In this document: positions 46,860 through 55,464 of the stretch, in pieces
Layout of the letters: every line of letters begins with the position of its first letter
Numbering within the stretch: the first letter of the stretch is position 1
Notes under the pieces: generated by a model
The model's database searches: none
Told to the model about the DNA's origin: nothing
Seen by the model: only the letters and a program-made list of their open reading frames with translations
Program-made: the position numbers and the translations under genes
Source: Acinetobacter lwoffii
GTDB taxonomy: Bacteria > Pseudomonadota > Gammaproteobacteria > Pseudomonadales > Moraxellaceae
Reading direction: 5' to 3'
Assembly: GCF_024129355.1 (NCBI RefSeq)
Contig: NZ_JAMXXP010000012.1
Span: 1 to 64,000 of the forward strand
DNA length: 64,000 nt

Positions 46860-47591
46860 ATGTCCCAAACCAAAACCTTAAAAACTAAAGAGCGTATCTT
46901 GCAGCTCAGTTTGCAGCTGTTTAACGAGCGTGGCGAACGATCGGTAACCACCAATCACATTGCGGCTGAACTCGGCATGAGCCCGGGTAACCTGTATTAT
47001 CATTTCCGCAATAAAAATGAAATTATTAAAGAATTGATGGAACAGTACCAGCACCAGACCCTGGAAATGCTGGCGCTGCCGGATGACCGTGCGCTGGATG
47101 CCAATGACAAGGTGCATTATTTTCAGGTGCTGAGCAGCCAGTTATGGGCTTATCGTTTCCTGCATCGTGATGTCTATCATCTGGTAGAAAATAACGAAGA
47201 TTTTCGCAAGATGTATCCACGCTTTGCCGGGCAGGTCATGCAGCAGGGTCAGAAAATCTATAAGGGCTTTGTCAATGCAGGCCTGATGGACATGACCGAT
47301 TCAGAAATTGAAGCACTGATCATTAACCTGTGGATTGTACTGACCAACTGGACCAACTTCCTGTATATGTCAGGTCATCTGACCGATTCCAATACCCTGG
47401 AAGAAAAATGGGTCTGGCAGGCACTCCGTCAAATGGTATTCTTGGAAGGGGCGTATTTACGTGGTGAAAGTCGTCAAACCTATGAAGGTTTATTGAGTAG
47501 TTTGGGCTCTTCGGAACTTTTTGCCAGCCTGTCGTCGTCTAAAGATTCTGAATCTGAACAAACTATTCAGAATATCCAAGAAACGCGCTAG
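46860..47591 (+). CDS. TetR family transcriptional regulator
   Basis: A 243-residue repressor. Residues 8-60 form the TetR helix-turn-helix (KERILQLSLQLFNERGERSV, AELGMSPGNLYYHFRNKNEII). The larger C-terminal domain binds the ligand and dimerises. ATG 46860 is chosen because the conserved TetR start follows at once; an in-frame ATG nine codons upstream is possible. It is divergent from calB, its likely target. The effector is unknown. Confidence 0.88.
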   Translation: MSQTKTLKTKERILQLSLQLFNERGERSVTTNHIAAELGMSPGNLYYHFRNKNEIIKELMEQYQHQTLEMLALPDDRALDANDKVHYFQVLSSQLWAYRFLHRDVYHLVENNEDFRKMYPRFAGQVMQQGQKIYKGFVNAGLMDMTDSEIEALIINLWIVLTNWTNFLYMSGHLTDSNTLEEKWVWQALRQMVFLEGAYLRGESRQTYEGLLSSLGSSELFASLSSSKDSESEQTIQNIQETR

Positions 47592-47639
47592 AATACTCGG
47601 CTTATTTTTTAATTTAACTGATTAGTGACTTAAATCAAC

Positions 47640-48506
47640 ATGAATATGACGACTGCTAACACCGCACGTTTATTGATTACTTGTGAAGACAAGCCGGGCA
47701 TCGTGCAGGCTGTTTCGAGCTTCTTGTATCATCAAGGTGCCAACATTACTGCGCTTGACCAATATGCGACAGCAGCGCAGGGCGGACGTTACTTCATGCG
47801 CGTTGAATTTGAACTCGATAATCTGCAAAGTCGCAAAGAAAGTATTACCCAGACTTTTGCAGCGAATGTGGCAGAACGCTATGGCATGCAATGGCGTCTG
47901 GCTCTGGTCAGTGACGTGAAAAAAGTCGGTATTCTGGTGTCTAAAGTCGATCATGCCTTGCTTGAGCTGTTATGGCGTCATGCGCGTGGTGGTTTGCCTT
48001 GTGAAATTACCAAAGTAGTATCGAATCACGAGACTTTACGCGAAGCAGTTGAAAACTTTGGTATTCCATTCGAAGTCGTGCCGGTGACCAAAGATAACAA
48101 ACCTGAAGCTTATGCAGAAATCGACCAGTTGATGCAAGGCAATGACCTGTTAGTGCTGGCGCGTTATATGCAAATTCTGGATGAAGAGTTTGTCAGCAAG
48201 TGGGAAATGAAAGTGATCAACATTCACCATTCTTTCCTGCCGGCTTTTGTAGGTGCCAATCCGTACAAACAGGCCTATGAAAAAGGCGTGAAGCTGATCG
48301 GTGCAACTGCGCACTATGTGACTGCTGATCTGGATCAAGGTCCGATTATTGAGCAGGATGTGGAGCGCGTGAACCATGACTTTACTGTTGAGCAGTTACG
48401 TGAACTCGGTCAGGACGTAGAACGTAATGTATTGGCCCGTGCGGTAAAATGGCATTTGGAAGACCGTATTATTGTCGATGGCAACAAGACTGTCGTGTTC
48501 CAATAA
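47640..48506 (+). CDS. purU: Formyltetrahydrofolate deformylase
   Basis: A 288-residue enzyme releasing formate from 10-formyltetrahydrofolate, supplying formate for purine synthesis. Residues 8-85 form an ACT domain (LLITCEDKPGIVQAVSSFL). The formyltransferase-fold domain follows with VVSNHETLREAVENFGIPF, the ILARYMQIL-like block and the catalytic region INIHHSFLPAFVGANPY. The Asp of TADLDQGPIIEQ completes the active site. It is a single-gene unit with its own terminator. Confidence 0.95.
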   Translation: MNMTTANTARLLITCEDKPGIVQAVSSFLYHQGANITALDQYATAAQGGRYFMRVEFELDNLQSRKESITQTFAANVAERYGMQWRLALVSDVKKVGILVSKVDHALLELLWRHARGGLPCEITKVVSNHETLREAVENFGIPFEVVPVTKDNKPEAYAEIDQLMQGNDLLVLARYMQILDEEFVSKWEMKVINIHHSFLPAFVGANPYKQAYEKGVKLIGATAHYVTADLDQGPIIEQDVERVNHDFTVEQLRELGQDVERNVLARAVKWHLEDRIIVDGNKTVVFQ

Positions 48507-48523
48507 GACTTGCATTGAGTTTT

Positions 48524-48554
48524 AAAAAGGCATACTTTTAGTGTGCCTTTTTTG
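48524..48554 (+). terminator. Intrinsic terminator after purU
   Basis: AAAGGCATAC / GTGTGCCTTT stem (one wobble) and a T-run. Confidence 0.87.
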
Positions 48555-48598
48555 TTTTGATGCAAAAAAAGTCAGTCAAAGGTAGGATTAGCGGTTGC

Positions 48599-48619
48599 AA
48601 ATGAAAACACTTCTCATTT
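48599..48619 (+). promoter_or_regulatory. Inverted repeat upstream of tonB, possible Fur site
   Basis: AAATGA and TCATTT flank nine bases about 80 bases before the tonB start. The match to the 19-bp Fur consensus is only partial, about half of the positions. Fur control is expected for tonB genes, which is the main reason for the suggestion. Confidence 0.35.
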
Positions 48620-48698
48620 ATTATTGACATACTTTAATTGTGCTAACCGATGAGCTTGATAGTTTGTTCCACATCATCTCCTCAAGGTAATAGATTTA

Positions 48699-49466
48699 AT
48701 GAGTCAAGTTGCTGCGCCCCAAATGCCTACACCGCCGAATCAGATGAAAAAGAAAGTCATCTCTATCGTGGCGGCTGTATTAGTTGGGCATGTGGGTGTG
48801 TTATATGCGATCAGCCAGATGAAGGCGCCTGAGCTGACACCCATTGATAAGCAACCCTTAAAAGTGCGCTTTGTAAAACTCCAGGAAGCGCCAAAACCTT
48901 TACCGCCAAAGCCGAAGGCCGAGCCACAAAAAGAGCCGCCTAAGCCTAAAGAAGTCAAAATTGTCGATAAACCGCTGCCACCACCACCGAAAAAAGTAGA
49001 AAAAATCGAGCAGGTGAAAAAGGCTGAAGCGCCAAAAGTGGTTAAAGCACCGCCAGTTGAAGCAAAACCAACCCCAAGTCCGGTTGTACCGACAGTGGTC
49101 ACTGAAACTAAAGTGAAATCGGCACCCGCTCCAGTCGCGCCACCTGCGCCTGTGGCACCGCCAGCACCTGCTGCGCCGCCATCACCGAAAAGTGTATCGA
49201 TTGGTGGGGGCGTGTCCTGGCAGCGTTCACCAAAAGTCTCACTCTCTGCAGGTGAATTAAAATCAGCCTGTTCACTGGTAGTAGATGTTTCAGCGAATGA
49301 GCAGGGTAAAGTGGTCTCTGCGACTGCACGAAATTCAAGTTGTAGCCCGGCGGTAACGCGCAAAGTAGAAGCAGCGGTACGTCGTGCACAACTCACCAAA
49401 TATGTTGAAAATGGTGTGGCTTATCCAACACGCGTGGAACAGCCTTTCGATTTTCAGGTTAAATAA
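48699..49466 (+). CDS. tonB: Energy transducer TonB
   Basis: A 255-residue protein. An N-terminal membrane anchor (KVISIVAAVLVGHVGVLYAI, residues 19-38) is followed by a long Pro/Lys-rich spacer (about 60-165, with PPKPK, EPPKPK and PAPVAPPAP repeats) that spans the periplasm, then the TonB C-terminal domain (about 170-255) ending VAYPTRVEQPFDFQVK. It couples the proton motive force to outer-membrane receptors through ExbB-ExbD, encoded next. Confidence 0.93.
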   Translation: MSQVAAPQMPTPPNQMKKKVISIVAAVLVGHVGVLYAISQMKAPELTPIDKQPLKVRFVKLQEAPKPLPPKPKAEPQKEPPKPKEVKIVDKPLPPPPKKVEKIEQVKKAEAPKVVKAPPVEAKPTPSPVVPTVVTETKVKSAPAPVAPPAPVAPPAPAAPPSPKSVSIGGGVSWQRSPKVSLSAGELKSACSLVVDVSANEQGKVVSATARNSSCSPAVTRKVEAAVRRAQLTKYVENGVAYPTRVEQPFDFQVK

Positions 49467-49491
49467 CGGCTCACCCATTAGGAGTTCGAAT

Positions 49492-50115
49492 ATGAACTTT
49501 TCAGTTTATTGGCAACACGCTGATGCAGTCAGTAAAACGCTGTATTTCGTGTTATTGGCAATGTCGATTGCGACATGGACCATTTTTGTGCTGCGTTTGA
49601 TGGGCACTCGCCAACTGAAACAGATTGCCTATGTTCAGTTATCTAAGGCATTGGAACAACTGAAAACCAAACTGGCTCCTTTGGGCTTTGAACAGCGTAA
49701 AGCAGTGGCAGAACAGGCGCTGTTACGCCAGATTTCAGCAGAAAAAGCCAATGCCGAAAAAGGTGTATCAGTTCTTGGTACGATTGCCTCAATTTCACCA
49801 TTTGTCGGTTTGTTCGGTACGGTATGGGGCATCTTCCATGCGCTGGTTGCTGTTGGTAAAAGTGGTCAGGCTGGTCTGGCACAAGTGGCAACTCCAGTCG
49901 GTGAAGCATTGATTATGACTGGCTTAGGTCTGGCAGTCGCGATTCCTGCGGTACTGGCTTATAACATCTGTGTCCGTGCTAATCGTGGCTTGGCACACGA
50001 GTTACAGGATCAGGCACACGGTCTGTTGATTGATACCATGCTGCAACAGGAATCTGCTGCAAAAAAGTCTGATGAGAAAGTAACACAACAGAGTTTCGTG
50101 GGAGGTCAAGCTTAA
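49492..50115 (+). CDS. exbB: Biopolymer transport protein ExbB (MotA/TolQ/ExbB proton channel)
   Basis: A 207-residue inner-membrane protein with three spans: TLYFVLLAMSIATWTIFVLRL near the start, then SVLGTIASISPFVGLFGTVWGIF and GLGLAVAIPAVLAYNICVRA. The second and third carry the channel signature. It energises TonB together with ExbD. The ATG at 49492 has AGGAG ten bases upstream. It overlaps exbD by one base. Confidence 0.94.
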   Translation: MNFSVYWQHADAVSKTLYFVLLAMSIATWTIFVLRLMGTRQLKQIAYVQLSKALEQLKTKLAPLGFEQRKAVAEQALLRQISAEKANAEKGVSVLGTIASISPFVGLFGTVWGIFHALVAVGKSGQAGLAQVATPVGEALIMTGLGLAVAIPAVLAYNICVRANRGLAHELQDQAHGLLIDTMLQQESAAKKSDEKVTQQSFVGGQA

Positions 50116-50519
50116 TGGCTTTTCAACTGGGTGAAGACAACGATGTAGGCATGAATGAGATGAACCTCATTCCTCTCATCGACATTATGTTGGTATTGAT
50201 GATCATCTTTCTGGTGACAGCGACCGTTGCGAACCCATCAATTCCATTAACCTTGCCACAAACGACTGCGGAGATTATCGATCTGCCGCCTGAAAATGTC
50301 ACGATCAGCATCAATGCCGAAGGTGACATTGCCTGGAATGGCGATGTATTGACGCTGGAACAGCTTGAAACCCGTTTTAATGAAGCGGGCCAAGCTGAAC
50401 GTCAGCCGACCATTGTGCTGAAAGCGGATAAAGAATCACGTTATGACTCTGTGGCGCAAGTCATGTCGCGTGCGAGTGGAGCCGGACTCAGCGATATTGC
50501 TTTTGCAACTGATAACTAA
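50115..50519 (+). CDS. exbD: Biopolymer transport protein ExbD
   Basis: A 134-residue protein with a cytoplasmic N-terminus, one span (LIPLIDIMLVLMIIFLVTATV, residues 17-37) containing the proton-carrying Asp of LIDIMLV, and a periplasmic domain. It is the last gene of tonB-exbB-exbD; its ATG overlaps the exbB stop codon. Confidence 0.95.
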   Translation: MAFQLGEDNDVGMNEMNLIPLIDIMLVLMIIFLVTATVANPSIPLTLPQTTAEIIDLPPENVTISINAEGDIAWNGDVLTLEQLETRFNEAGQAERQPTIVLKADKESRYDSVAQVMSRASGAGLSDIAFATDN

Positions 50520-50532
50520 GATTTAGGTAATA

Positions 50533-50563
50533 AAAAAAGCGACTGATTGCAGTCGCTTTTTTT
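50533..50563 (+). terminator. Intrinsic terminator of tonB-exbB-exbD
   Basis: AAAGCGACTG / CAGTCGCTTT stem with a short loop, T-run after and A-run before, so it also serves the convergent msrA gene. Confidence 0.92.
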
Positions 50564-50583
50564 ATGCCCATTTTTCATGAAAC

Positions 50584-51108
50584 TTAATGGGTTTTTAAGA
50601 GGGTCGTAAATTTGCTGCGTAATTTATTCAATTTTGGAGGAATGACAAAATTGCAATAGCCCTGGGTCGGGTTCTTGGCAAAGAAGTTTTGATGATAGTC
50701 TTCCGCCGGATAGAAAGTCGGGGCAGGACTGAGTTCAGTCACCATATTGGTGCCATCGGCTTTCAGAGCATCGATCGCCTGCTGCGCCTGTTGCTGCTGT
50801 TCATCATTCAGATAATAAATCACAGAACGATACTGGGTGCCGACATCATTGCCCTGACGGTTTAGCGTGGTCGGATCATGGGTCGCAAAAAATACATCAA
50901 GCAACTGGGTATAGTTAATCTGGTTTTCATCGAAATCGATCAGAATGACTTCGGCATGGCCGGTATTGCCACCACAGACATCATCATAGTTTGGCTGAGT
51001 TGTGTGCCCACCTGCATAGCCACTGATGACCTGCTGAACCCCCTGGATCTGTAAAAATACGGCTTCAGTACACCAAAAGCATCCCCCACCGAAAAGTGCC
51101 TGTTGCAT
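50584..51108 (-). CDS. msrA: Peptide-methionine (S)-S-oxide reductase
   Basis: A 174-residue repair enzyme reducing oxidised methionine. The catalytic GGCFWC motif gives C10, with C13 beside it; [19 protein letters not shown] and AEDYHQNF are family blocks. The resolving Cys is in GYCNFVI near the C-terminus. The ATG at 51108 has GAGGAA six bases upstream; a start six codons earlier is less likely. Confidence 0.95.
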   Translation of the reverse strand: MQQALFGGGCFWCTEAVFLQIQGVQQVISGYAGGHTTQPNYDDVCGGNTGHAEVILIDFDENQINYTQLLDVFFATHDPTTLNRQGNDVGTQYRSVIYYLNDEQQQQAQQAIDALKADGTNMVTELSPAPTFYPAEDYHQNFFAKNPTQGYCNFVIPPKLNKLRSKFTTLLKTH

Positions 51109-51180
51109 GGTTGATTCCTCATTCAATTAAATAACTCAATCGGGCTGATGGTTAAATTCCAGCTCATCAGTATGAAAGAT

Positions 51181-51207
51181 AAAAAAGCCTGTCCATACAG
51201 GCTTTTT
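51181..51207 (-). terminator. Intrinsic terminator of the META lipoprotein gene
   Basis: AAAGCCTGT / ACAGGCTTT stem with loop CCAT. A T-run follows on the minus strand. Confidence 0.88.
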
Positions 51208-51218
51208 GTAGGGAAGTA

Positions 51219-51680
51219 TTAACGCGGCTGAACAGCACTTTCTAGCTGGATCAAGAGATTCCCATGGCGATCCAGTAATTTTAAGGTTTTACCAAATACT
51301 TGATAATGTGTCACTTTGGCTAAAGCTTCATTAAATTTCTGATCAAGCTGATCGTTGTTCATACAGGCCATACGGGTAGTGGCCATTTGGTTCAGGGTCA
51401 GCGTGTCTTTCGCTGCTGTGTAACTGCCCATAATCCGGTTACAGCTATCTGAACCTGAAACGCGCTGGGTACTGGCATCAAATTGCAGACTCGGAACATT
51501 GCGTGCGGTTGGCGCAGTCTTGATTTCAGTATTACCAATCTGGGTCGCAATCCAAGTACGATTTTGCAAAAGTTGTAAATGATTCGCGGTTTGTGTCGTG
51601 GCTGTATTGGGCACAGTTTCGCAGCCCATGACCGTTAGAACCGAGCCTAAAATCGCGATTGCAGTTAATTTTTTTAGCAT
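51219..51680 (-). CDS. META domain lipoprotein (HslJ-like)
   Basis: A 153-residue protein. The signal LTAIAILGSVLTVMGC makes Cys20 the likely lipidation site. The mature part is one META domain: NRTWIATQIGN, the conserved VSGSDSCNRIMGSYT and LNQMATTRMAC, ending in LLDRHGNLLIQLE. The two Cys of the META motif could form a disulfide. HslJ in E. coli is linked to heat shock and novobiocin tolerance, but a direct role is not known. Confidence 0.85.
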   Translation of the reverse strand: MLKKLTAIAILGSVLTVMGCETVPNTATTQTANHLQLLQNRTWIATQIGNTEIKTAPTARNVPSLQFDASTQRVSGSDSCNRIMGSYTAAKDTLTLNQMATTRMACMNNDQLDQKFNEALAKVTHYQVFGKTLKLLDRHGNLLIQLESAVQPR

Positions 51681-51782
51681 GAGAGATACTCTGATCATTG
51701 ACTAGCTATTTGTATATAAACAAAAAAATGATCAAGGTTCCAGTTGATTTTGTATCTTTATTGAAGTGGATTTGCTACACAG

Positions 51783-52835
51783 TTATCGCATGTCGGGTTT
51801 TGGTAGGCCCTGCCGGATCAGGCGTGAATAGTCCTGACTGGAGAGATTAGCGGTGCGTTCTACCCGTGGATTGACATGTGCCCGTTGATACCAAGTGTGC
51901 ATATCCCAAGACTGTTCTAGTACTTTAAGATCATAGAGATAATTCGGTAAATAGCCGGAGGCCAGCAACCGGTAATCTGAGGGTAGCTGTTGTTGCGATA
52001 TCGCCTGAACCATATCAAAGACTAGTGTGGTGCAATTACTGGTCAGGGTATTGTACCATTTTGGCTTTTGGGCCAGCTCATCGGCCTGACGCAGATATTC
52101 CTTGAATAGCGCTTTAGCCTGAGCTTGCGGCATTTTGACTGGGAAAAAATAGACCTGTTCACCACGGACATTGCTACGGGTATAGACAATATCCTTTTCA
52201 TCCGATGCGACCAGACTCAGTTCATATTTTCGGAAAAAGCCACCAATCGCTGAAAACTCTTCATTCTTTTCCTTGCGGATTTCAATCGAGAAGGTGAGTG
52301 GCTTTTGATTGGCAAAATCGAAGCTGACCAGGGTATGGGCAATTTTAGGCCCCATCCAGTAGGAAGTAATGATGTTCACGCCAGTAATCTGATTCAGATC
52401 AAAACTGCGGCTTTCCCAGCGTTCGATATAGCGACCATCGGCCTGCCAGTCAAAGTTGCGGATATTGTGTAAGGTAACCTGATCGCCTTGCTGCTCATAA
52501 TGCAGAAGCTGGGAAACCTCAGGATTCCACTCTCGATCCTGACGCGCTTCCAGACTGAAATATCCTAGCAGACAGAATAAAAAGGCCAGAAGATAAAGAA
52601 CGCTATCCACTTGGCGGGAGATCAGATGCCGGGTGAAATAAATCCCGAGAACGACCAGCGCAAAGGTCAGCCAGAATCCAATCAGCATCAAGCTGCCGAT
52701 TTTTCCGAGGGGTTGATGAACCCAGAGCATCAGGCTGAACCACAGGCTCGACAGAAGGACGAATAAAGTAAACAGACTGCCCAGCAGCCACAGACTCCAG
52801 TGCCTGGAAATATATTCGCGTCCCTGCATCATCAC
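51783..52835 (-). CDS. DUF4105 family membrane protein
   Basis: A 350-residue protein with three N-terminal membrane spans (about residues 14-36, 46-67 and 78-94) and a large periplasmic domain. WESRSFDLNQITGVNIITSYWMGPKIAHTLVSFDF and YNTLTSNCTTLVFDMVQ are the DUF4105 blocks; the conserved Cys in TSNCTT and the earlier His suggest a papain-like hydrolase fold. Function is not known. It lies 20 bases upstream of nothing on its own strand except folA, which is 20 bases before it and reads in the same direction, so they may be cotranscribed. Confidence 0.82.
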   Translation of the reverse strand: MMMQGREYISRHWSLWLLGSLFTLFVLLSSLWFSLMLWVHQPLGKIGSLMLIGFWLTFALVVLGIYFTRHLISRQVDSVLYLLAFLFCLLGYFSLEARQDREWNPEVSQLLHYEQQGDQVTLHNIRNFDWQADGRYIERWESRSFDLNQITGVNIITSYWMGPKIAHTLVSFDFANQKPLTFSIEIRKEKNEEFSAIGGFFRKYELSLVASDEKDIVYTRSNVRGEQVYFFPVKMPQAQAKALFKEYLRQADELAQKPKWYNTLTSNCTTLVFDMVQAISQQQLPSDYRLLASGYLPNYLYDLKVLEQSWDMHTWYQRAHVNPRVERTANLSSQDYSRLIRQGLPKPDMR

Positions 52836-52855
52836 TTTTTCATGAGAAATAGGTT

Positions 52856-53368
52856 TTATTTTCTGTAGGTTGCGAACTCAAAAGCAATGCCGGTTTTGTC
52901 GTCGATATGTTGCTCGGCGGCGACCTTTTTAAATTCCGCTGGAATCTCTGGATAATAGGCATCGCCCTGTACATCCAGTTCGACATGGGTCAGTTCCAGA
53001 CGGTCTGTAATATTCATGGTCTGTTTAAAGATTTCACCGCCACCAATGATGAAAATGGTTTCGGGTTTTTCTGAAGCCTTTACATCTGCAACGGCCTGAC
53101 TCAGCGCATCTTCAATGCTATAAGCGACTTTGGTGCCTGCAAATGCCCAGTCTGGATCACGGGTAATGACCCAATTCACCCGTTTAGGCAAGGTACGTCC
53201 CATCGATTCTAGTGTCTTGCGACCCATCACCACCACACCGCCTTGGGTGATTTCCTTGAAGTGTTTCAGGTCGGCAGAGATATGCCAAGGTAGGTCATTG
53301 CCCTTGCCGATACAACGCTGCTGATCCATGGCAACGACGTGTACAACTTCTAAATCTTGAAATGACAT
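52856..53368 (-). CDS. folA: Dihydrofolate reductase
   Basis: A 170-residue enzyme regenerating tetrahydrofolate; the target of trimethoprim. VVAMDQQRCIGKGNDLPWHISADLKHFK carries the catalytic Asp region and the Met20-type loop; VVMGRKTLESMG and FIIGGGEIF are the NADPH-binding blocks. ATG 53368 has AAGGA eight bases upstream, so a start nine codons earlier is rejected. It sits just after thyA on the same strand. Confidence 0.95.
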   Translation of the reverse strand: MSFQDLEVVHVVAMDQQRCIGKGNDLPWHISADLKHFKEITQGGVVVMGRKTLESMGRTLPKRVNWVITRDPDWAFAGTKVAYSIEDALSQAVADVKASEKPETIFIIGGGEIFKQTMNITDRLELTHVELDVQGDAYYPEIPAEFKKVAAEQHIDDKTGIAFEFATYRK

Positions 53369-53515
53369 GTATTGAATCCTTCTTATCAAGCCCAAAGTCC
53401 TTCGTGTAATTTTTTACTGGTACGAAAGAAAGGTTAAAAATCTATATTGATTGCCTTCATGCTTTAGGGCTAGGAATATATTTTGAAAGGAGGTGGCGAT
53501 TCACGCGTGGTAAAA

Positions 53516-53551
53516 AACCTCTTCCTAGCCCTCTCCTAGGAGGAGGGGGAA
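53516..53551. repeat. Palindromic intergenic repeat, copy B
   Basis: Between folA and thyA there is CCTCTTCC followed by CTAGCCCTCTCCTAGGAGGAGG. The core CTCCTAGGAG (53533-53542) is a perfect palindrome flanked by CCCT and AGGGGG. The sequence resembles the palindromes at 20639 and 63552-63701 and belongs to the same CCCTCTCC family. Confidence 0.65.
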
Positions 53552-53568
53552 CTTTATAATAAAGAACA

Positions 53569-54411
53569 TTAAACAGCGACAGGGGCTTTAATTCCTGGAT
53601 GAGATTCATAACCGACAATTTCGATATCTTCAAATTTGAAATCGAACAGGTCTTTAATCTCGGGATTTAGTTTTAATTGACAAAGGCCGAGTGGCTCACG
53701 GCTGAGCTGTAATTGTGCCTGTTCAAAATGGTTGCTGTACAAGTGGGTATCGCCACCAGTCCAGACAAAGTCACCAACCTCCAGATCACAAACTTGCGCG
53801 ATCATATGCGTTAATAAAGCATAGCTGGCAATATTAAATGGCACACCTAAAAAAACATCGGCACTGCGCTGGTACAACTGGCAAGACAATTTGCCATTGT
53901 GTACAAAGAACTGGAACAGGGTATGGCAAGGGGGTAATGCGACCTGCCCCGCTTCATTCGGATTCCAGCCAGAGACAATCAGACGGCGCGAATTTGGATT
54001 GGTTTTAATTTCATTGATCAACCATTTGATCTGGTCAAAACCGTCCTGATTATAACTATTGTCTGCATTTTTGCTGGCCCCAAAATTACGCCATTGGTGG
54101 CCGTAAACTGGACCCAGTTCGCCTTCAGGACGTCCAAAACGCGCAGTCTGTTCTGCGGTTGCCCATTCGTCCCAAATCGAGACTTTATTGTCTTTTAAAT
54201 ATTGAACATTGGTATCGCCTTTCAGGAACCACAACAGTTCAATCACGATAGAACGGAAATGAACTTTTTTGGTGGTGAGTAAAGGAAAACCTTGGGAAAG
54301 ATCAAAGCGCATCTGATGACCAAATACCGAACGTGTACCTGTACCGGTACGGTCGCCTTTATCGCCGCCGTTGTCGAGGATATGTTGTAAAAGGTCAAGA
54401 TATTGGCGCAT
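53569..54411 (-). CDS. thyA: Thymidylate synthase
   Basis: A 280-residue enzyme methylating dUMP to dTMP. The catalytic Cys is in [13 protein letters not shown] and the dUMP-binding Arg/Asn block is [21 protein letters not shown]. The N-terminal [12 protein letters not shown] is typical. Length is that of the short bacterial form plus a small insert. It is followed by folA, linking thymidylate synthesis with folate regeneration; a palindromic repeat lies between them. Confidence 0.96.
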   Translation of the reverse strand: MRQYLDLLQHILDNGGDKGDRTGTGTRSVFGHQMRFDLSQGFPLLTTKKVHFRSIVIELLWFLKGDTNVQYLKDNKVSIWDEWATAEQTARFGRPEGELGPVYGHQWRNFGASKNADNSYNQDGFDQIKWLINEIKTNPNSRRLIVSGWNPNEAGQVALPPCHTLFQFFVHNGKLSCQLYQRSADVFLGVPFNIASYALLTHMIAQVCDLEVGDFVWTGGDTHLYSNHFEQAQLQLSREPLGLCQLKLNPEIKDLFDFKFEDIEIVGYESHPGIKAPVAV

Positions 54412-54556
54412 AGTTCTCTCTATTTGAATCTGTTGAAAATTGCCGTTTTAACAGCAGAACGGATTATTTTATAATCAATTTTCTGTCGAAAGGGACAATT
54501 TAAATTGCGCACATCATAGCATTTTTTGATGAGCTTTCATCGCCCAAATTGAGAAT

Positions 54557-54584
54557 AAAAAAGACCTCCTGATAGAGGTCTTTT
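54557..54584 (-). terminator. Intrinsic terminator of the lipocalin pseudogene
   Basis: AAAGACCTC / GAGGTCTTT stem with a 6-base loop; on the minus strand a six-T run follows. It starts 9 bases past the pseudogene stop. Confidence 0.85.
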
Positions 54585-54593
54585 GATTGCAGT

Positions 54594-55046
54594 TTAAGCG
54601 GTTTTATGGCCCGTATGGACGGTATGAATCAGATCAGACAGATCATATCCCAAGGATTCTGCATAACTTAAATATTCGCGTTGAATGGTTTCATCCAGAC
54701 TGGTACCGCGATGCAGTAGCCATAAATATTCTTTATTCGGTTCGCCTACAAGCGCGGTCTGATAATCTGGATCGATTTTTAATACCCAGTAATCACCCTT
54801 GGTGAACGGAATCCAACGCAGGCCTTCAGGTAAAAAGCTGACTTCAAGCTTGGCATGTTCTGCATCGATAATGGTCGCTTCAGCAATGGCTTCATCCAGT
54901 TTGCCATTTTCATTCAAGCTCTATACCGCAGAAATATCGGTGCTGTCTTCAGGTTGGCGCTTCATCGGCAAGTGTGCAATGTCATACCAGGTACTTAAAT
55001 ATTGTTCTAAATTAAAATTTGAAACGGTACTTAAAGTCTGACTCAT
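54594..55046 (-). pseudogene. Lipocalin (Blc-like) gene broken by one amber codon
   Basis: Reading the minus strand from ATG 55046 (AGAGAAG upstream) gives MSQTLSTVSNFNLEQYLSTW... with the lipocalin motif STWYDIAHLPMKRQ, then a TAG at 54921-54923 just before SLNENGKLDEA. The frame is open again to 54594 and contains GDYWVLKIDPDYQTALVGEP and KEYLWLLHR, the other lipocalin blocks. In relatives a Tyr stands where the TAG is (VYSLNENG), so one base change would restore a 150-residue protein. No lipoprotein signal is present. A sequencing error is possible. Confidence 0.8.
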
Positions 55047-55464
55047 TTTTCTTCTCTGTTTAGTTCAATATTTAAAGTTTAGTTCAAGGTTTAAAAATGC
55101 CGCATCAGTGTAATACAGGCGGTAAAGCTCAAAATGATGTAATCACGTGGTGAAATGTTATCTGAAAATGGCCGAGCTACAGATTAAATCCACACGTTTG
55201 AGTAGAAAAAGATAAGGACTCATTTTGCGTATTTCAGGCTGAAAAAGCTTTGCAAGGCATTGGAATTGGCTTTGCTTTACATTTTTTTTGCAAAGATGAT
55301 GGGTTTTGTAACTGTATTAGAAAGAACGGCTTAATTTGAATGCCGCAAAAATAGACAAATTTATTTACATTTTTAATGTGAAAGATAACATTTAAACGAC
55401 TAGTATTCTCGGCTTGTTAACAATATGAAAGCCTAAATTACAGGCGAGGAGCGGTTGGTAAGGC
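55047..55464. other. Intergenic region between the lipocalin and CHAP-like genes
   Basis: About 420 bases between divergent genes. It holds a 16-of-18 direct repeat at 55059-55095 next to the lipocalin start, an AT-rich tract and the upstream region of the cysteine hydrolase gene. I see no RNA gene or ORF. Confidence 0.5.
55059..55095. repeat. Two-unit direct repeat upstream of the lipocalin start
   Basis: TTTAGTTCAATATTTAAA (55059-55076) and TTTAGTTCAAGGTTTAAA (55078-55095) match at 16 of 18 bases with a 19-base period. Being directly upstream of the lipocalin start on the minus strand, it could be a regulator binding site. Confidence 0.5.

Noticed and set aside
48740-49399. Long Gly/Thr-rich reading frame antisense to tonB
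   Set aside because: It is the mirror of the Pro/Lys/Ala codons of TonB, with no ribosome-binding site and a low-complexity sequence.
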